Source: CAWATZ01 sp963784995 (GTDB taxonomy: Bacteria > Planctomycetota > Planctomycetia > Gemmatales > Gemmataceae). Taken from it: DNA of 64,000 bases. Shown here piece after piece: positions 9,320-18,074 of this stretch (within the stretch, counting starts at the first letter, position 1; each line of letters begins with the position of its first letter). The DNA is taken from positions 620,001-684,000 of the forward strand of contig CAWATZ010000013.1 of the NCBI GenBank assembly GCA_963784995.1, written 5' to 3'. The position numbers and the translations under genes are program-made. Under the pieces are notes generated by a model. That model was not told where the DNA came from and made no database searches. It saw only the letters and a program-made list of their open reading frames with translations.

Positions 9320-10246
9320 ATGTCCGTACTTCGCGATGACGACCTGGCCCGCTACGTGGCGGGCTTGATGGACGATCCGCAGGAGATCGCCCGGGTGGAG
9401 CAGGCCCTGGAACAGGATCCGCAAATGCGGGCGCGGCTGGACGAGCTGTTCGCAGCCCTGGAGCCTGCTCCCGCCACGCTGGCCTGCATCCAGGAACAGT
9501 TCGACGAGCTGGACCGGGCCCGCTGGCTGACGATCCGCTCCACGTCCGGGGAAGGTCCCGGATACCTGATCGAGCCGGAGCCTGGCCGGCCAATGGCGCT
9601 CGATGTCCAGGCGACAGAAATGGAGCTGCGGCTCCGCCTGGCGGGACCGCTCGCTGGGACTCCGGCCAGCGTGGCTCTCTTCCACCCGCTGGAGGCAGCG
9701 TTCGAGCCGCTGCGGCTGACCTCGGCGAGCGAGGAACCGGCTGCGCTGGCAGCACGCACGGGGCGGCAGCCGGCCTGGACCACCCCCCGGCAAAGCAATT
9801 CCCAGGGTGTCACCGCCTGGCTGGAAGAGGATTGGGGAGGCGTTCGCTTGCGGATCGAGGCCCCGACCGAGGCGGACCCCCTGGGCCGGCTCAACTGGGC
9901 GCTGCGCTGGCAGCCGGAGGAAGGGGCGGCCGAACAGCATCTACAGGGGCACGTCGAGCTGCTGGCGGGGGAAACCACGCGCTCGGGCAAGCAGACGCTG
10001 AAAGGCCTGCAGGCCGCTCAGCTGAAGAGGGCCAGCCACTGGGAAGTGACGCTTGCCCCGGCCGGTTTCCAGGAGGTCCCAGTACACGATTCCCGCGCCT
10101 ACCGCGCGCTTGTCGGGGAGGACCTGGAGGTCCTGATTCTCTCCGACAAGGGAGATGGCGTCCTTGTCGCCCCGTTCCACACCGAGACCCAGCGCAAGCT
10201 CTGGGCCGACCCGACTGCCTGTCGTGCGCTGTGCCTGAAGCCCTGA
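9320..10246 (+). CDS. Anti-sigma-factor-like hypothetical protein
   Basis: ATG 9320 is chosen because AGGAGG lies eight bases upstream; the frame is open further back. The 308-residue product begins MSVLRDDDLARYVAGLMDDP. Its first 60 residues resemble the helical N-terminus of anti-sigma factors or zf-HC2-like proteins (VAGLMDDPQE, VEQALEQDPQMRARLDEL) but lack the zinc-binding His and Cys. The remainder is beta-rich, with no membrane helix visible. It heads a three-gene same-strand series with 10277 and the NACHT gene, suggesting an adaptor or regulator of that protein. The assignment rests on pattern only. Confidence 0.6.
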   Translation: MSVLRDDDLARYVAGLMDDPQEIARVEQALEQDPQMRARLDELFAALEPAPATLACIQEQFDELDRARWLTIRSTSGEGPGYLIEPEPGRPMALDVQATEMELRLRLAGPLAGTPASVALFHPLEAAFEPLRLTSASEEPAALAARTGRQPAWTTPRQSNSQGVTAWLEEDWGGVRLRIEAPTEADPLGRLNWALRWQPEEGAAEQHLQGHVELLAGETTRSGKQTLKGLQAAQLKRASHWEVTLAPAGFQEVPVHDSRAYRALVGEDLEVLILSDKGDGVLVAPFHTETQRKLWADPTACRALCLKP

Positions 10247-10276
10247 AACCCTGTCGAGCGAACGGGAGGGACATCA

Positions 10277-10768
10277 ATGGAAGAAGCATTGTATCGCGAT
10301 TGGGACCTGCTGGCCCGGATCGATTTGGAGTTGGTCTGCCGGGCGGCCGAGTTGAACATGGCACTGCCCGATGGGGACGACACTCGATCCCGCCAGGACA
10401 GGGCCAAGGCCCTCGAGCAAATCATGCAGAAAACCAGACCCTGGCCGCCAAGCTGGGACGAGCTGGTCGTTCGGCTGTACGCCAGCCGCTGGCTGGAGGC
10501 GTTCATTCGCTGTCAGCCGCGCTGCCGCTTTGTCAGGGACAGCGCCACTCGCGACGCCATCGTGGGTGGTGTCAAATCGCGGCTCGTGAGTGTCGTCATC
10601 CGAAATGCCGGGGCGTGGCGGCAGGCCTGGGTAAGAGAGGGGCGGCCTTCGGAGCGGAGCTGGCAGGGGTTTATCCGGTGCCAGGTTCCGGAGCTGACGC
10701 GCCGGTGTGCGGACGAAGAGACCCCACCCGAGGAAGAGATCACAGTCGGCACGCCCGTGATTGCATAA
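10277..10768 (+). CDS. Hypothetical helical protein upstream of the NACHT gene
   Basis: This 163-residue protein (MEEALYRDWDLLARIDLELV) follows the preceding gene by 30 bases, with GGGAGG before the ATG. It is mostly helical, rich in Trp and Arg, and has an acidic C-terminus (DEETPPEEEITVG). It could be a small sigma-like or effector-associated adaptor, but no motif proves this. Its position between the anti-sigma-like gene and the Lon-NACHT-HEAT gene suggests one transcript. Confidence 0.6.
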   Translation: MEEALYRDWDLLARIDLELVCRAAELNMALPDGDDTRSRQDRAKALEQIMQKTRPWPPSWDELVVRLYASRWLEAFIRCQPRCRFVRDSATRDAIVGGVKSRLVSVVIRNAGAWRQAWVREGRPSERSWQGFIRCQVPELTRRCADEETPPEEEITVGTPVIA

Positions 10769-10809
10769 ACTGACTGCGTCAACTTGTCCTCCAACCCGTG
10801 AGAGCATCC

Positions 10810-13800
10810 ATGCCCACTCATCTGGAACAGGTCCGGCAACTCCGCCTGGAGAATCGGAGCTGGGATGCCTGGCAAGCCCTGGTCACGTCGCCCAATCCGG
10901 AAGAAGCGGACGACCTGCTGGCCCTGTGGCTCAACCACTTTGTGGGCCGGTTCGCCGATGAGTACCCGGGCCGACAGGCGCTCTTGCTGTGGGACGCCGT
11001 CGCCGAGTGTGCCCGCAACGGCACCCTCGGCAACTGGTCTCTGGAGGAGATGACCCGCCAGCAACAGCGCGGGGAACAGCTCCTTGCCGGAGCCATTCCG
11101 CTGGTCGGGATATCGACGGAAGGGACGTTGCCGCTGCTCCGTGCCGCTTTCGACGTGGCCCGTTGTGCGGTGCTGCTGTTCGGCCAGGAGCAGCGGACGG
11201 AAGATCCGGCGGCGGTCCTGCTCCGGGCGGCCGGCCACTATGCCTCGTTCTGGGACGGCAAGACGGTGACCTTGCAGCGGGGACAAAGAAACTGTCCCAG
11301 GACCTGGGTTGCCTCAGTGCCTTTCCAGGAGCGGTTTGCTGCCCTGGAGGCGTTCATCATCTGCGCGCTTGAGCCTGTCGGCTATCCGACCGCTGCCGAA
11401 ACCACTGGCCGGGCGATGGCCCGGCACGCGCTGCTGGCGCTGCTGGGGGTGCTTCCTGAAACCGAGGACGAGCGGCAGACCACGGTCCTGTTCGTTGGTC
11501 AGGGTGTGGGATGCCTGGAGTTCGGCACCACGGCGCGGCTCTCCATCCGGCGGCTCGCGGGAAGCGGCGAGCCCGGCGTCTTCTACCCGGACCCGACCGC
11601 CCTGGGATTGATGACCCTGGATGACGACTGGCGGCGGGCGTTCGAGCGAGCCTGCACGCGTAGCGGCCCCGCAGGGACTGACCGGCGCTGCATCCCTGGC
11701 GCATTGTCTTCCGGCGCGGCGATGAAGTCGAGGACGGGGAACGGGACCGCCGCAAGCCGCTGCTGCAAGGCGGCTCCGCGTCGGCTGCGGCGGGCGTGTC
11801 GCTGCTGGCGCTGAAGGAGAACCGTCCCCTGGATGCCAGTTACTGCATCACGGCGGAGGTCCAGCCTGGCGGCGCGCTTGGGGACGTGGCCGGCAAGCTC
11901 GCCAAACTCGAAGCCGTCTCGACAAACCCGGTCGCGATGAACCTGGCGGAGGGCTTACGGCGCAGACCCGTGCGGACGGTGCTGCTGGCCCAGGACGGCG
12001 TCTCCGACTGGCTTCGCGGCCTGGCGGCAAAGAGCGGCTGCCGGATCGAGTGCGTCAAGCGGCTGACCGACGCCCTGGCCCAGATGACGGGCCGGCTCGG
12101 GCACGTCCTGGCATTGCTGGAGGGGCTGGCCAGCCGGGGCCTGAGCGAGTTCGTCCATTTCCTGCCGGAAAGGGTGCAGCGGGGCGACGTCGAGGCGATG
12201 CTGGCGTTCTGTCTGCCGCCGCAGGTGGTGGACGAGCAAGCCTGGGAAGATGCCCAGCGCATGCGTCAGGAACGCCCCCGCGGGGATGCCGGTCCGCTGG
12301 ATGCGGATTACGTGCTGTCCACCAGCGAGGAAATGCACTGCGACGGCGACCGAGGAGTGTCCCGGCAGCCGTTCGACCGGGTGTTTGGTCCTCCCGCCCG
12401 TGGACATTTCCTGCTGCGCGGCGAGCCGGGCGAGGGCAAGACCACAGCGTTGTGGCTGCGCGTGGCCTCTCACTGCCGGCAGCTGGCGGCGGACCTGCGT
12501 GCCGGCCGCCTGGGCACCGATCATGAGCACTGTAAGGTTCCCCTGGTGCTGCTGCTCAACGAGGTGCCGGCCGATCAGGACCGAAACTCTCTTGATTGGT
12601 GTTCCCTGGCCGGGAACAGGACGCTGTTCCGAGCCTTCGGCTCCACGGTGCCGAAGGAGATCCGGACCTGGCTGGATGGGAAGGTTGAACGATACGAATT
12701 CGTGCTCTACCTGGACGCCCTGGACGAGCTGGCTCAGAACGCCCATCACGCCCTGGGCGTGGCGCTGAGCGAGCTGACCCAGGCACCGGTGCTGCTGACC
12801 AGCCGGCTGACGGAACCCAATGCCAGGGCCCTGCTCATAAATCCGCGCCGCTACCGGCTGGCTTGCCTCGATGAGCCACAGGTCCAGGATTATCTCCAGC
12901 GCTACTTTGCCGGCCATCCACGGCGAGCGGAGCTGGTCCGGGAGCTGCGCGAGCGGCTGCGTCAGTCGCCGGGACCTCGCCACCTGGTCCAGTTGCCGCT
13001 CCTTTTGGGGCTGTTGTGCCAGCACCGGGAGTTCGCGGGGCCGGAGGAGCCGCTGCCGACGACACGAACGGAGCTGCTGCGGCTGGGGCTGCACGGGTTG
13101 ATGGAGCGCGGCGACCGGGAGCGCCGCCGCCAGCCGCCCAGACCGGCTCGCAATGAAGCCAAGGAGGCCATTCTGCGGGTAGTGGCCTGGCAATTCTACC
13201 AGGGTCGCCCTCTGCTGATGGAAGAACCGCGCTTGCTGCGAGTCCTTCGGGAAGAGCTGGCGCACTTCGAGCCGGGTGACCGACCTGCGACGACCGACAC
13301 CTTGCTGCGCGAGTTCCTGGAGGATGGGGTGCTGGTCCGCCGGGGACGGTCGAGTTATGGTTTCGTGCTGCGGTCGTTCCACGAATACTGCCTTGCCGGC
13401 TGGATCGCCTGCGAATCGCCTGCGGCGCTAATAAGCGGCGATCAAGAGGCGTTTATCCGGATGGTGCGTGGCCGCACGGCGGACTGGGGCCGTTCGGACT
13501 GGGAAGACATCAAGCCGCTGAACCAGCCCGGCTGGGAGAACGTCTGGCCCCTGGTGGCCGGGCAAATGGACAGGCGCATCGCCTGGTTGATGGAAGCCCT
13601 GGCCCGCGAACATGAACAAGCGGAAGATTTCCTGGTAAGCAGAGCCCGGTTGGGGGCGAATGTTCTCCCGGAGGCAAGATGGTGTCCATCAGCCCTGCCA
13701 GCGATTCTCGGCCGGCTGCGTGCGGCCCTGGTCGAGATCCTCCGCAATCCCGAGGCGGCCGTGGGGGTCCGCAGGCAATGTGCCTTGGTCCTGGGCAGGC

Positions 13801-15143
13801 TCGGGGATGAGGCGGGGCGTGCGGCCCTGGTCGAGATCCTCCGCAATCCCGAGACTCCCGCGCTGGTTCTCAACGCATGCGCCTTTACCCTGGGCAGGAT
13901 CGGGGATGAGGCAGCACGGGCGGCCCTAGTCGGGATCTTCAGCAATCCCGAGGGTTCCGCGTATGTCCGCGTGTTTTGTGCTGGGCCCCTGGGCAGGCTC
14001 GTGGGGGATGAGGCGGCACGGGCGGCCCTGATCGGGATTCTCCGTAATCCCAATGCTGACAGGTGGGTCCGCAGTGCGTGTGCTGAGGCTCTGGGCACTA
14101 ACGGGGATGAGACGGTAGTGCCAGCCCTGGTCGAGATCCTCAGCGATCTCGAGGCTCCCGCAGTAGTCCACATGTTTTGTGCTGAGGCCCTGGGCAGGAT
14201 CGGGGATGAGGCGGCAGTGCCGGCTCTGGTCGAGATCCTCCGTAATCCCGAAGTTTTCCTAGACCTCCACAGGCGTTGTGCCGAGGCCCTGGGCAAGATC
14301 GGAACTGAGGCAGCACGGGTAGCTCTGTTCGATATCCTCCACAATCCCGGTGACATGGGGGTCCGCGTGGCATGTGCTGAGGCCTTGGGCAGAATCGGGG
14401 ATGAGGCGGCAGTGCCGGCCTTGGTCGAGATCCTCCGCAATCCCGAGACTGCCGACGGGGTCCGCAGGGGATGTGCCGAGGCCCTGGGCAGTCTCGGGGA
14501 TGAGGCGGGGCGTGCGACCCTGGTCGAGATCCTCCGCAATCCCGAGACTGCCGAGCGGGTCCTCAGGGCATGTGCCTTGGCCCTGGGCAGGATCGGGGAT
14601 GAGGCGGCAGTGCCGGCTCTGGTCGAGATCCTCCGCAATCCCGAGACTGCCGAGTGGGTCCGCGTGGCATGTGCTGAGGCCTTGGGCGGGATCGGGGATG
14701 AGGCGGCGCGTGCGGCCTTGGTCGAGATCCTCCGCAATCCCGAGACTGCCGAGCGGGTCCTCAGGGCATGTGCTGAGGCCTTGGGCAGAATCGGGGATGA
14801 GGCGGCAGTGCCGGCCTTGGTCGAGATCCTCCGCAATCCCGAGACTGCTGAGTGGGTCCGCGTGGCATGTGCTGAGGCCTTGGGCAGAATCGGGGATGAG
14901 GCGGCGGTGCCGGCCTTGGTCGAGATCCTCCGCAATCCCCAGGCGGACGACGGGGTCCGCAGGGGATGTGCCGAGGCCCTGGGCAGTCTCGGGGATGAGG
15001 CGGGGCGTGCGACCCTGGTCGAGATCCTCCGCAATCCCGAGGCGGCCGTGGGGGTCCGCGGGGCATGTGCCGAGGCTCTCGAACGAATTCGCACCAACCA
15101 GGGTTGGCGTCCTCTTCGCGAGGGTGGTTGGGACGCTCCTTGA
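10810..15143 (+). CDS. Lon-like peptidase + NACHT NTPase + HEAT-repeat giant protein (one frameshift)
   Basis: ATG 10810 (MPTHLEQVRQLRLENRSWDA) opens about 290 residues in one frame. The coding sense moves to another frame near 11665-11690 (FERACTRSG / LHPWRIVFRRG) and continues to 15143; repaired length is about 1,440 residues. Domains in order: an N-terminal region; a Lon/S16-like fold with GGSASAAAG (candidate Ser codon 11775) and GDVAGKLAKLEA (candidate Lys codon 11895); a NACHT module with Walker A GEPGEGKTTALWL near 12424, Walker B FVLYLDALDELAQ near 12700 and LLTSRL; a winged-helix-like end (GFVLRSFHEYCLAGW); then about 15 HEAT repeats of 31 residues from 13711. NACHT-HEAT proteins are STAND switches used in anti-phage defence. 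A peptidase-like module as the possible effector is inference from the Ser/Lys pattern. Confidence 0.7.
13711..15095 (+). repeat. Tandem HEAT-repeat array, nearly identical at the DNA level
   Basis: About fifteen in-frame units of 93 bases (occasionally 96-99) carry the core CTGGTCGAGATCCTCCGCAA. Units alternate between AARAALVEILRNPE and AAVPALVEILRNPE variants. The later units (14400-15060) are almost identical in DNA, including long shared stretches, which points to recent expansion or gene conversion. The array forms the C-terminal sensor half of the NACHT protein. Confidence 0.85.
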
Positions 15144-15175
15144 GTCGATTCCGCAGTCTGTCGCACGGGCCGCCT

Positions 15176-16462
15176 TCACTGCGGTATGGAGCTTTCCGCA
15201 CCAACAGGGAGGCTGCGGCAGAATGGGCACTCCGGTCGAGCTGTCACCGCTGCCGACTGCAACTCCAGCCCGCTGCCGGGTTGCCAGCGCAACCGGCTCC
15301 AGCGGCTGGTTCGCAGATGACCCGCCAGCAGGTCCAGCCAGAACTGCACCGCTGTCGCCACGGCCAGTCCGTTCAGCGTGACCAGCGACCCGGCGCGATC
15401 ACTTGCCTCGGACCGCGGCACGCTGCCGGGCCAGCGCCGGGAACCGAGCAGAGTCCGCCACGCCCTGGTATCGCCCGCCAGCCCGCCCACGCAGGCGAGG
15501 CAGCCCTGCCCCGGCAAGAGCAGCCGCACGTCGGCCGCCAGTCGGCGCTCGCCGGTTCCTGTCGCGGTCACGCCCGTCCCCACGTCCAGGTGGACCTTCA
15601 GCCAGCGCCGCGCCAGCAGAGTCGCCGCCAGACGCGGCGCATCCTCGTCCACGCAGGTCGCCAGCAGATCGACGCCCCGCACGCGCTCGGCCGCCCGGTC
15701 CTCGGTGCCGCTGCCGGCCAGCAGAGTCAGGGCCAAGTCGGGCCGCAGCTGCAGCAAGCGCTCTCCCAGCGCCTGCACCTTGGGCCGGCCCACGTCGGCC
15801 GCGATCACGCCCTGCATCGCATCGAGGTTGTGCGGCTCGATCACGTCCGGATCGACCAGCACCAGCCGGCGCACGCCCAGCTGGGCCAGCTGCCAGGCCA
15901 GCATCGAGCCGGTCCGCGATGCCCCGAAGATCGTCACGCTCGACCGCCGCACCCGGCCCCAGACCAGGTCGCCGAGGGCTTCGCGCGTCCGCCGCCAGCG
16001 CCCTTCCGGATCGGTTTCCTCGGCGGCCCCCGCCGGCCGCTCCATCCGCGGCATCTCCGGGCCGGCAATCCGCCAGGCCGGCAGCGGCACGCTCCGTCCC
16101 TGTTCAAAGACCCAGCCCTGCCAGCAGAGCCGTTGCGGCAGCAGACCGATCTCCAGCACGACCAGCAGTTGCCGGGGGTGCGGCCGCAGCCGTTCCAGCC
16201 AGCCGGCCGCAGTCCCTGCCGAACCGGCGTGGCGGGGGTAGCTCAGGATCAGCCAGTCGGCCAGGGGCGGCAGGTCCGCTCCCCGCGGCGGACTCGACAC
16301 GGACCGCAGCTGCCCGGCCAGCAGCTCACGGCCCTCGGCGTGTTCGTTGCGGACCAGCCGGCCGAAAATGACCCGCGACGGATCGGCCAGCAGCCGCCGC
16401 ACCGCCCGTTCCCAGGCGCTGCTGGCGATCACCAGCTCCCAGTCGTGTTCTCGTGTGTGCAT
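15176..16462 (-). CDS. JAB-like domain fused to E1/ThiF adenylyltransferase
   Basis: ATG 16462 (MHTREHDWELVIASSAWERA) has GGAG eight bases upstream and is preferred over the longer open frame to 16534; 428 residues. Residues about 1-135 read like a JAB/MPN domain (VIFGRLVRNE ... LLVVLEIG ... WVFEQG), but the metal-binding HxHP is replaced by LSYPRHAG, so deubiquitinase-type activity is unlikely. Residues about 165-400 are a ThiF/E1 Rossmann domain: VTIFGASRTGSMLAWQLAQL (GxGxxG with Ser at the second Gly), LVDPDVIEPHNLDAMQG, and zinc-type pairs CLAC and CPFC. E1 enzymes adenylate the C-terminus of ubiquitin-like proteins. It is last in a minus-strand operon and convergent with the NACHT gene, 32 bases away. 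Confidence 0.75.
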   Translation of the reverse strand: MHTREHDWELVIASSAWERAVRRLLADPSRVIFGRLVRNEHAEGRELLAGQLRSVSSPPRGADLPPLADWLILSYPRHAGSAGTAAGWLERLRPHPRQLLVVLEIGLLPQRLCWQGWVFEQGRSVPLPAWRIAGPEMPRMERPAGAAEETDPEGRWRRTREALGDLVWGRVRRSSVTIFGASRTGSMLAWQLAQLGVRRLVLVDPDVIEPHNLDAMQGVIAADVGRPKVQALGERLLQLRPDLALTLLAGSGTEDRAAERVRGVDLLATCVDEDAPRLAATLLARRWLKVHLDVGTGVTATGTGERRLAADVRLLLPGQGCLACVGGLAGDTRAWRTLLGSRRWPGSVPRSEASDRAGSLVTLNGLAVATAVQFWLDLLAGHLRTSRWSRLRWQPGSGLELQSAAVTARPECPFCRSLPVGAESSIPQ

Positions 16463-16546
16463 GAGGAGGACTCCGGAAATGACGATCCCGGCGAGAAGAG
16501 CGGCTGTTGCAGCCGCCCTCCCACCGGGAAACACAAACCAACGGTC

Positions 16547-16723
16547 TCAATCACGATCCTGGATGGGACCAAACCGGGCCAAATCCTCGGCTCGACGCCG
16601 GTCGATCTCGGCTTGATGCGCGCGCTCCAGCCGATCCAGCTCCGCTCCGAGCTCCGCCGACACTGCGGGCTCGACGGACTGAGGCCGATCCCTGACCTCG
16701 GGGGGGGACACAGTTTCGTTCAT
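16547..16723 (-). CDS. Small charged helical protein (58 aa)
   Basis: ATG 16723 encodes 58 residues, MNETVSPPEVRDRPQSVEPA followed by a predicted amphipathic helix (ELDRLERAHQAEIDRRRAED) and the tail LARFGPIQDRD. It lies 84 bases upstream of the E1-like gene and about 80 bases downstream of the FGNP-repeat gene, all on one strand. The coding sense is supported by the helical heptad pattern and by GAGA before the start. Function unknown; it could be a partner or substrate of the E1-like enzyme. Confidence 0.5.
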   Translation of the reverse strand: MNETVSPPEVRDRPQSVEPAVSAELGAELDRLERAHQAEIDRRRAEDLARFGPIQDRD

Positions 16724-16803
16724 GGGCTTTCTCTCCTGGCATGAGAATGGCCCGCGGTCGTCAGAGTGCTTGCCCGGCGACCGCGGGCGGGACAGACGCC
16801 GCC

Positions 16804-17031
16804 TCAGAAGCTGAAGAGGTCACCGATGCTGTCCCACCAGCCGCCGCCATCGCCGTAGTCGGCGTCTCCGCCGGAACCAGCGTCGGGCGGGGAACTGGGG
16901 TTCGGATCGTAGTTGCCCTGGACGTCCCGGGGCGGGTTGCCGAAGACGTCGGTGTCGCGCGGGTTACCGAAGACGTCCCGGGGCGAATTGCCGTGGATGT
17001 CGCGGTCTTCCGGGTTGCCGAAGATGTCCAT
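16804..17031 (-). CDS. Small D-x-FGNP repeat protein with Gly-rich tail (75 aa)
   Basis: ATG 17031 is preceded by a perfect AGGAGG. The product is five short tandem units (MDIFGNPEDR, DIHGNSPR, DVFGNPRDT, DVFGNPPR, DVQGNYDPN), then a Ser/Pro/Gly/Asp-rich linker and the C-terminus GDGGGWWDSIGDLFSF. There is no signal peptide. The strong ribosome site and regular repeat make it a real gene. Because the operon holds an E1-like enzyme, and the protein has a GGG before an aromatic tail, it is a candidate modifier or substrate; that is speculation. I know no family that matches. Confidence 0.65.
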   Translation of the reverse strand: MDIFGNPEDRDIHGNSPRDVFGNPRDTDVFGNPPRDVQGNYDPNPSSPPDAGSGGDADYGDGGGWWDSIGDLFSF

Positions 17032-17199
17032 GAATATCCTCCTTTGCTGCAAGCGAGCCCAGCCGATCGATACGTGCGGCCTGACGCCAGACCTTGGTGT
17101 TGACTGTTCGATCCGACTTCTCTCGCCTCACCCTACTTACAGGCACCCGGCAGGAGGCCGTTGTGGTCCGTCCCGAAAAAAGTGACCTGCACGGGGAAA

Positions 17200-17236
17200 C
17201 GAAAAAGCCGCCGAGAGGATTCCTCCTCCCGGCGGC
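17200..17236 (-). terminator. Intrinsic terminator
   Basis: On the minus strand GCCGCCGGGAGGA pairs with TCCTCTCGGCGGC (one mismatch) around a short loop, followed by TTTTTCG. It lies about 50 bases after the stop of the receiver-like gene, so that gene may be transcribed separately from the three genes beyond it. Confidence 0.7.
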
Positions 17237-17287
17237 TGCGCCGGTCAGGCGAACAGCCCGGCGACCGTCTCATCAAGGGTTGTCCGA

Positions 17288-17662
17288 TCACGCTGCCGGG
17301 CGAATTGCCGCGGCACTGGCGGGAGGCAGACCGAGCAGACGGTTGACCACCGTCATGTCGAGGCAACCCGAGACGATCACCCCCATCGACTGCAGGATCT
17401 TTTCCTGCTCGTCCTCCAGGTTGAAGCTCAGCACGGCGACGGGGCACCGAGCGACCCACCGCAGCGCTTGCTCGACCATCCGGACGCGCCCCGGTGGATC
17501 GAGCAGGAGGTAATCCAGGTCAACGATCAGGCCGGCCACTGGCCCGCTGGGGAACGGGTCACGCGGCCACAGCGACTCCACGTGCAGGTCCTGGGGTGCA
17601 AGGGTGGCGATCTCCCAGGTGCGCTCCGGGTCGATCGTCAGGGCATAGAGTGTTCGAGACAC
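17288..17662 (-). CDS. Receiver-domain-like protein
   Basis: A GTG start at 17662 (VSRTLYALTIDPERTWEIAT) with GGAGG nine bases upstream is preferred over an upstream ATG at 17695; 124 residues. The order of segments (LYALTID, AGLIVDLDYLLLD, CPVAVLSFN, MGVIVSGCLD) follows the beta/alpha alternation of response-regulator receiver domains. The residue pattern around the usual phospho-Asp (IVDLDY) is kept, while the conserved Thr and Lys are not clear. No output domain is attached. It is followed by a terminator and then the E1-type operon on the same strand. A weak, pattern-based call. Confidence 0.5.
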   Translation of the reverse strand: MSRTLYALTIDPERTWEIATLAPQDLHVESLWPRDPFPSGPVAGLIVDLDYLLLDPPGRVRMVEQALRWVARCPVAVLSFNLEDEQEKILQSMGVIVSGCLDMTVVNRLLGLPPASAAAIRPAA

Positions 17663-18074
17663 GTCTGGTGTCCTCCGGGTGATGATGGGTGACATCCCTG
17701 CCTGGCATTCGCTCTCGCCGACGTCCTTTCGTCGGACTTCATCTCTCTTTCAGGCACCCAGATCCTTGCAAACCGTGAGAAATGATGATGGAGTGCTTCC
17801 TGGATTGGGTGGAGCGGGCCAAGGGAGCCTGCCAGCCCGGCCCGAACCCCCTGGCAAATGGCAGGCACGCAGCAAACTGTCGCCCGGTGGCACTCCTCCG
17901 ACAGCTACCGGCTCTATCGGGCCTCTCGGCCAACCGCGAACCAATGGCAGGCATGGCTGGCAGACTGCCGGACTCACGACCGGAGCAGCAGGTTGGTGCG
18001 GTGCCGGAGTCAGGCAAACGCGACGCTACGCAGGATCCTCTGGCCGATTGCCAGAGTGAGGAAGGTTGGTATCC
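17663..18074. other. Region upstream of the duplicated hydrolase fragment
   Basis: The 412 bases hold no gene I can support. A frame from about 17786 reads into the duplicated fragment at 18075 (NQWQAWLADCRTHDRSSRL) but matches nothing I recognise; it may be a remnant from the duplication junction. Confidence 0.3.

Noticed and set aside
11955..13382. 475-residue minus-strand frame
   Set aside because: Antisense to the NACHT domain, which has clear Walker motifs.
13711..15095. Regular ~93-base repeats considered as a CRISPR or other non-coding array
   Set aside because: Units are multiples of three, open in frame and encode HEAT helices; no spacer-like variable segments.
13442..15230. Repetitive minus-strand frames of 323 and 574 residues across the HEAT array
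   Set aside because: Their regular repeats are only the antisense reading of the 93-base HEAT units.
17200..17236. Hairpin considered as one of the palindromic repeat family
   Set aside because: Short arms, a T-run on the minus strand and its position after a stop codon fit an intrinsic terminator better.
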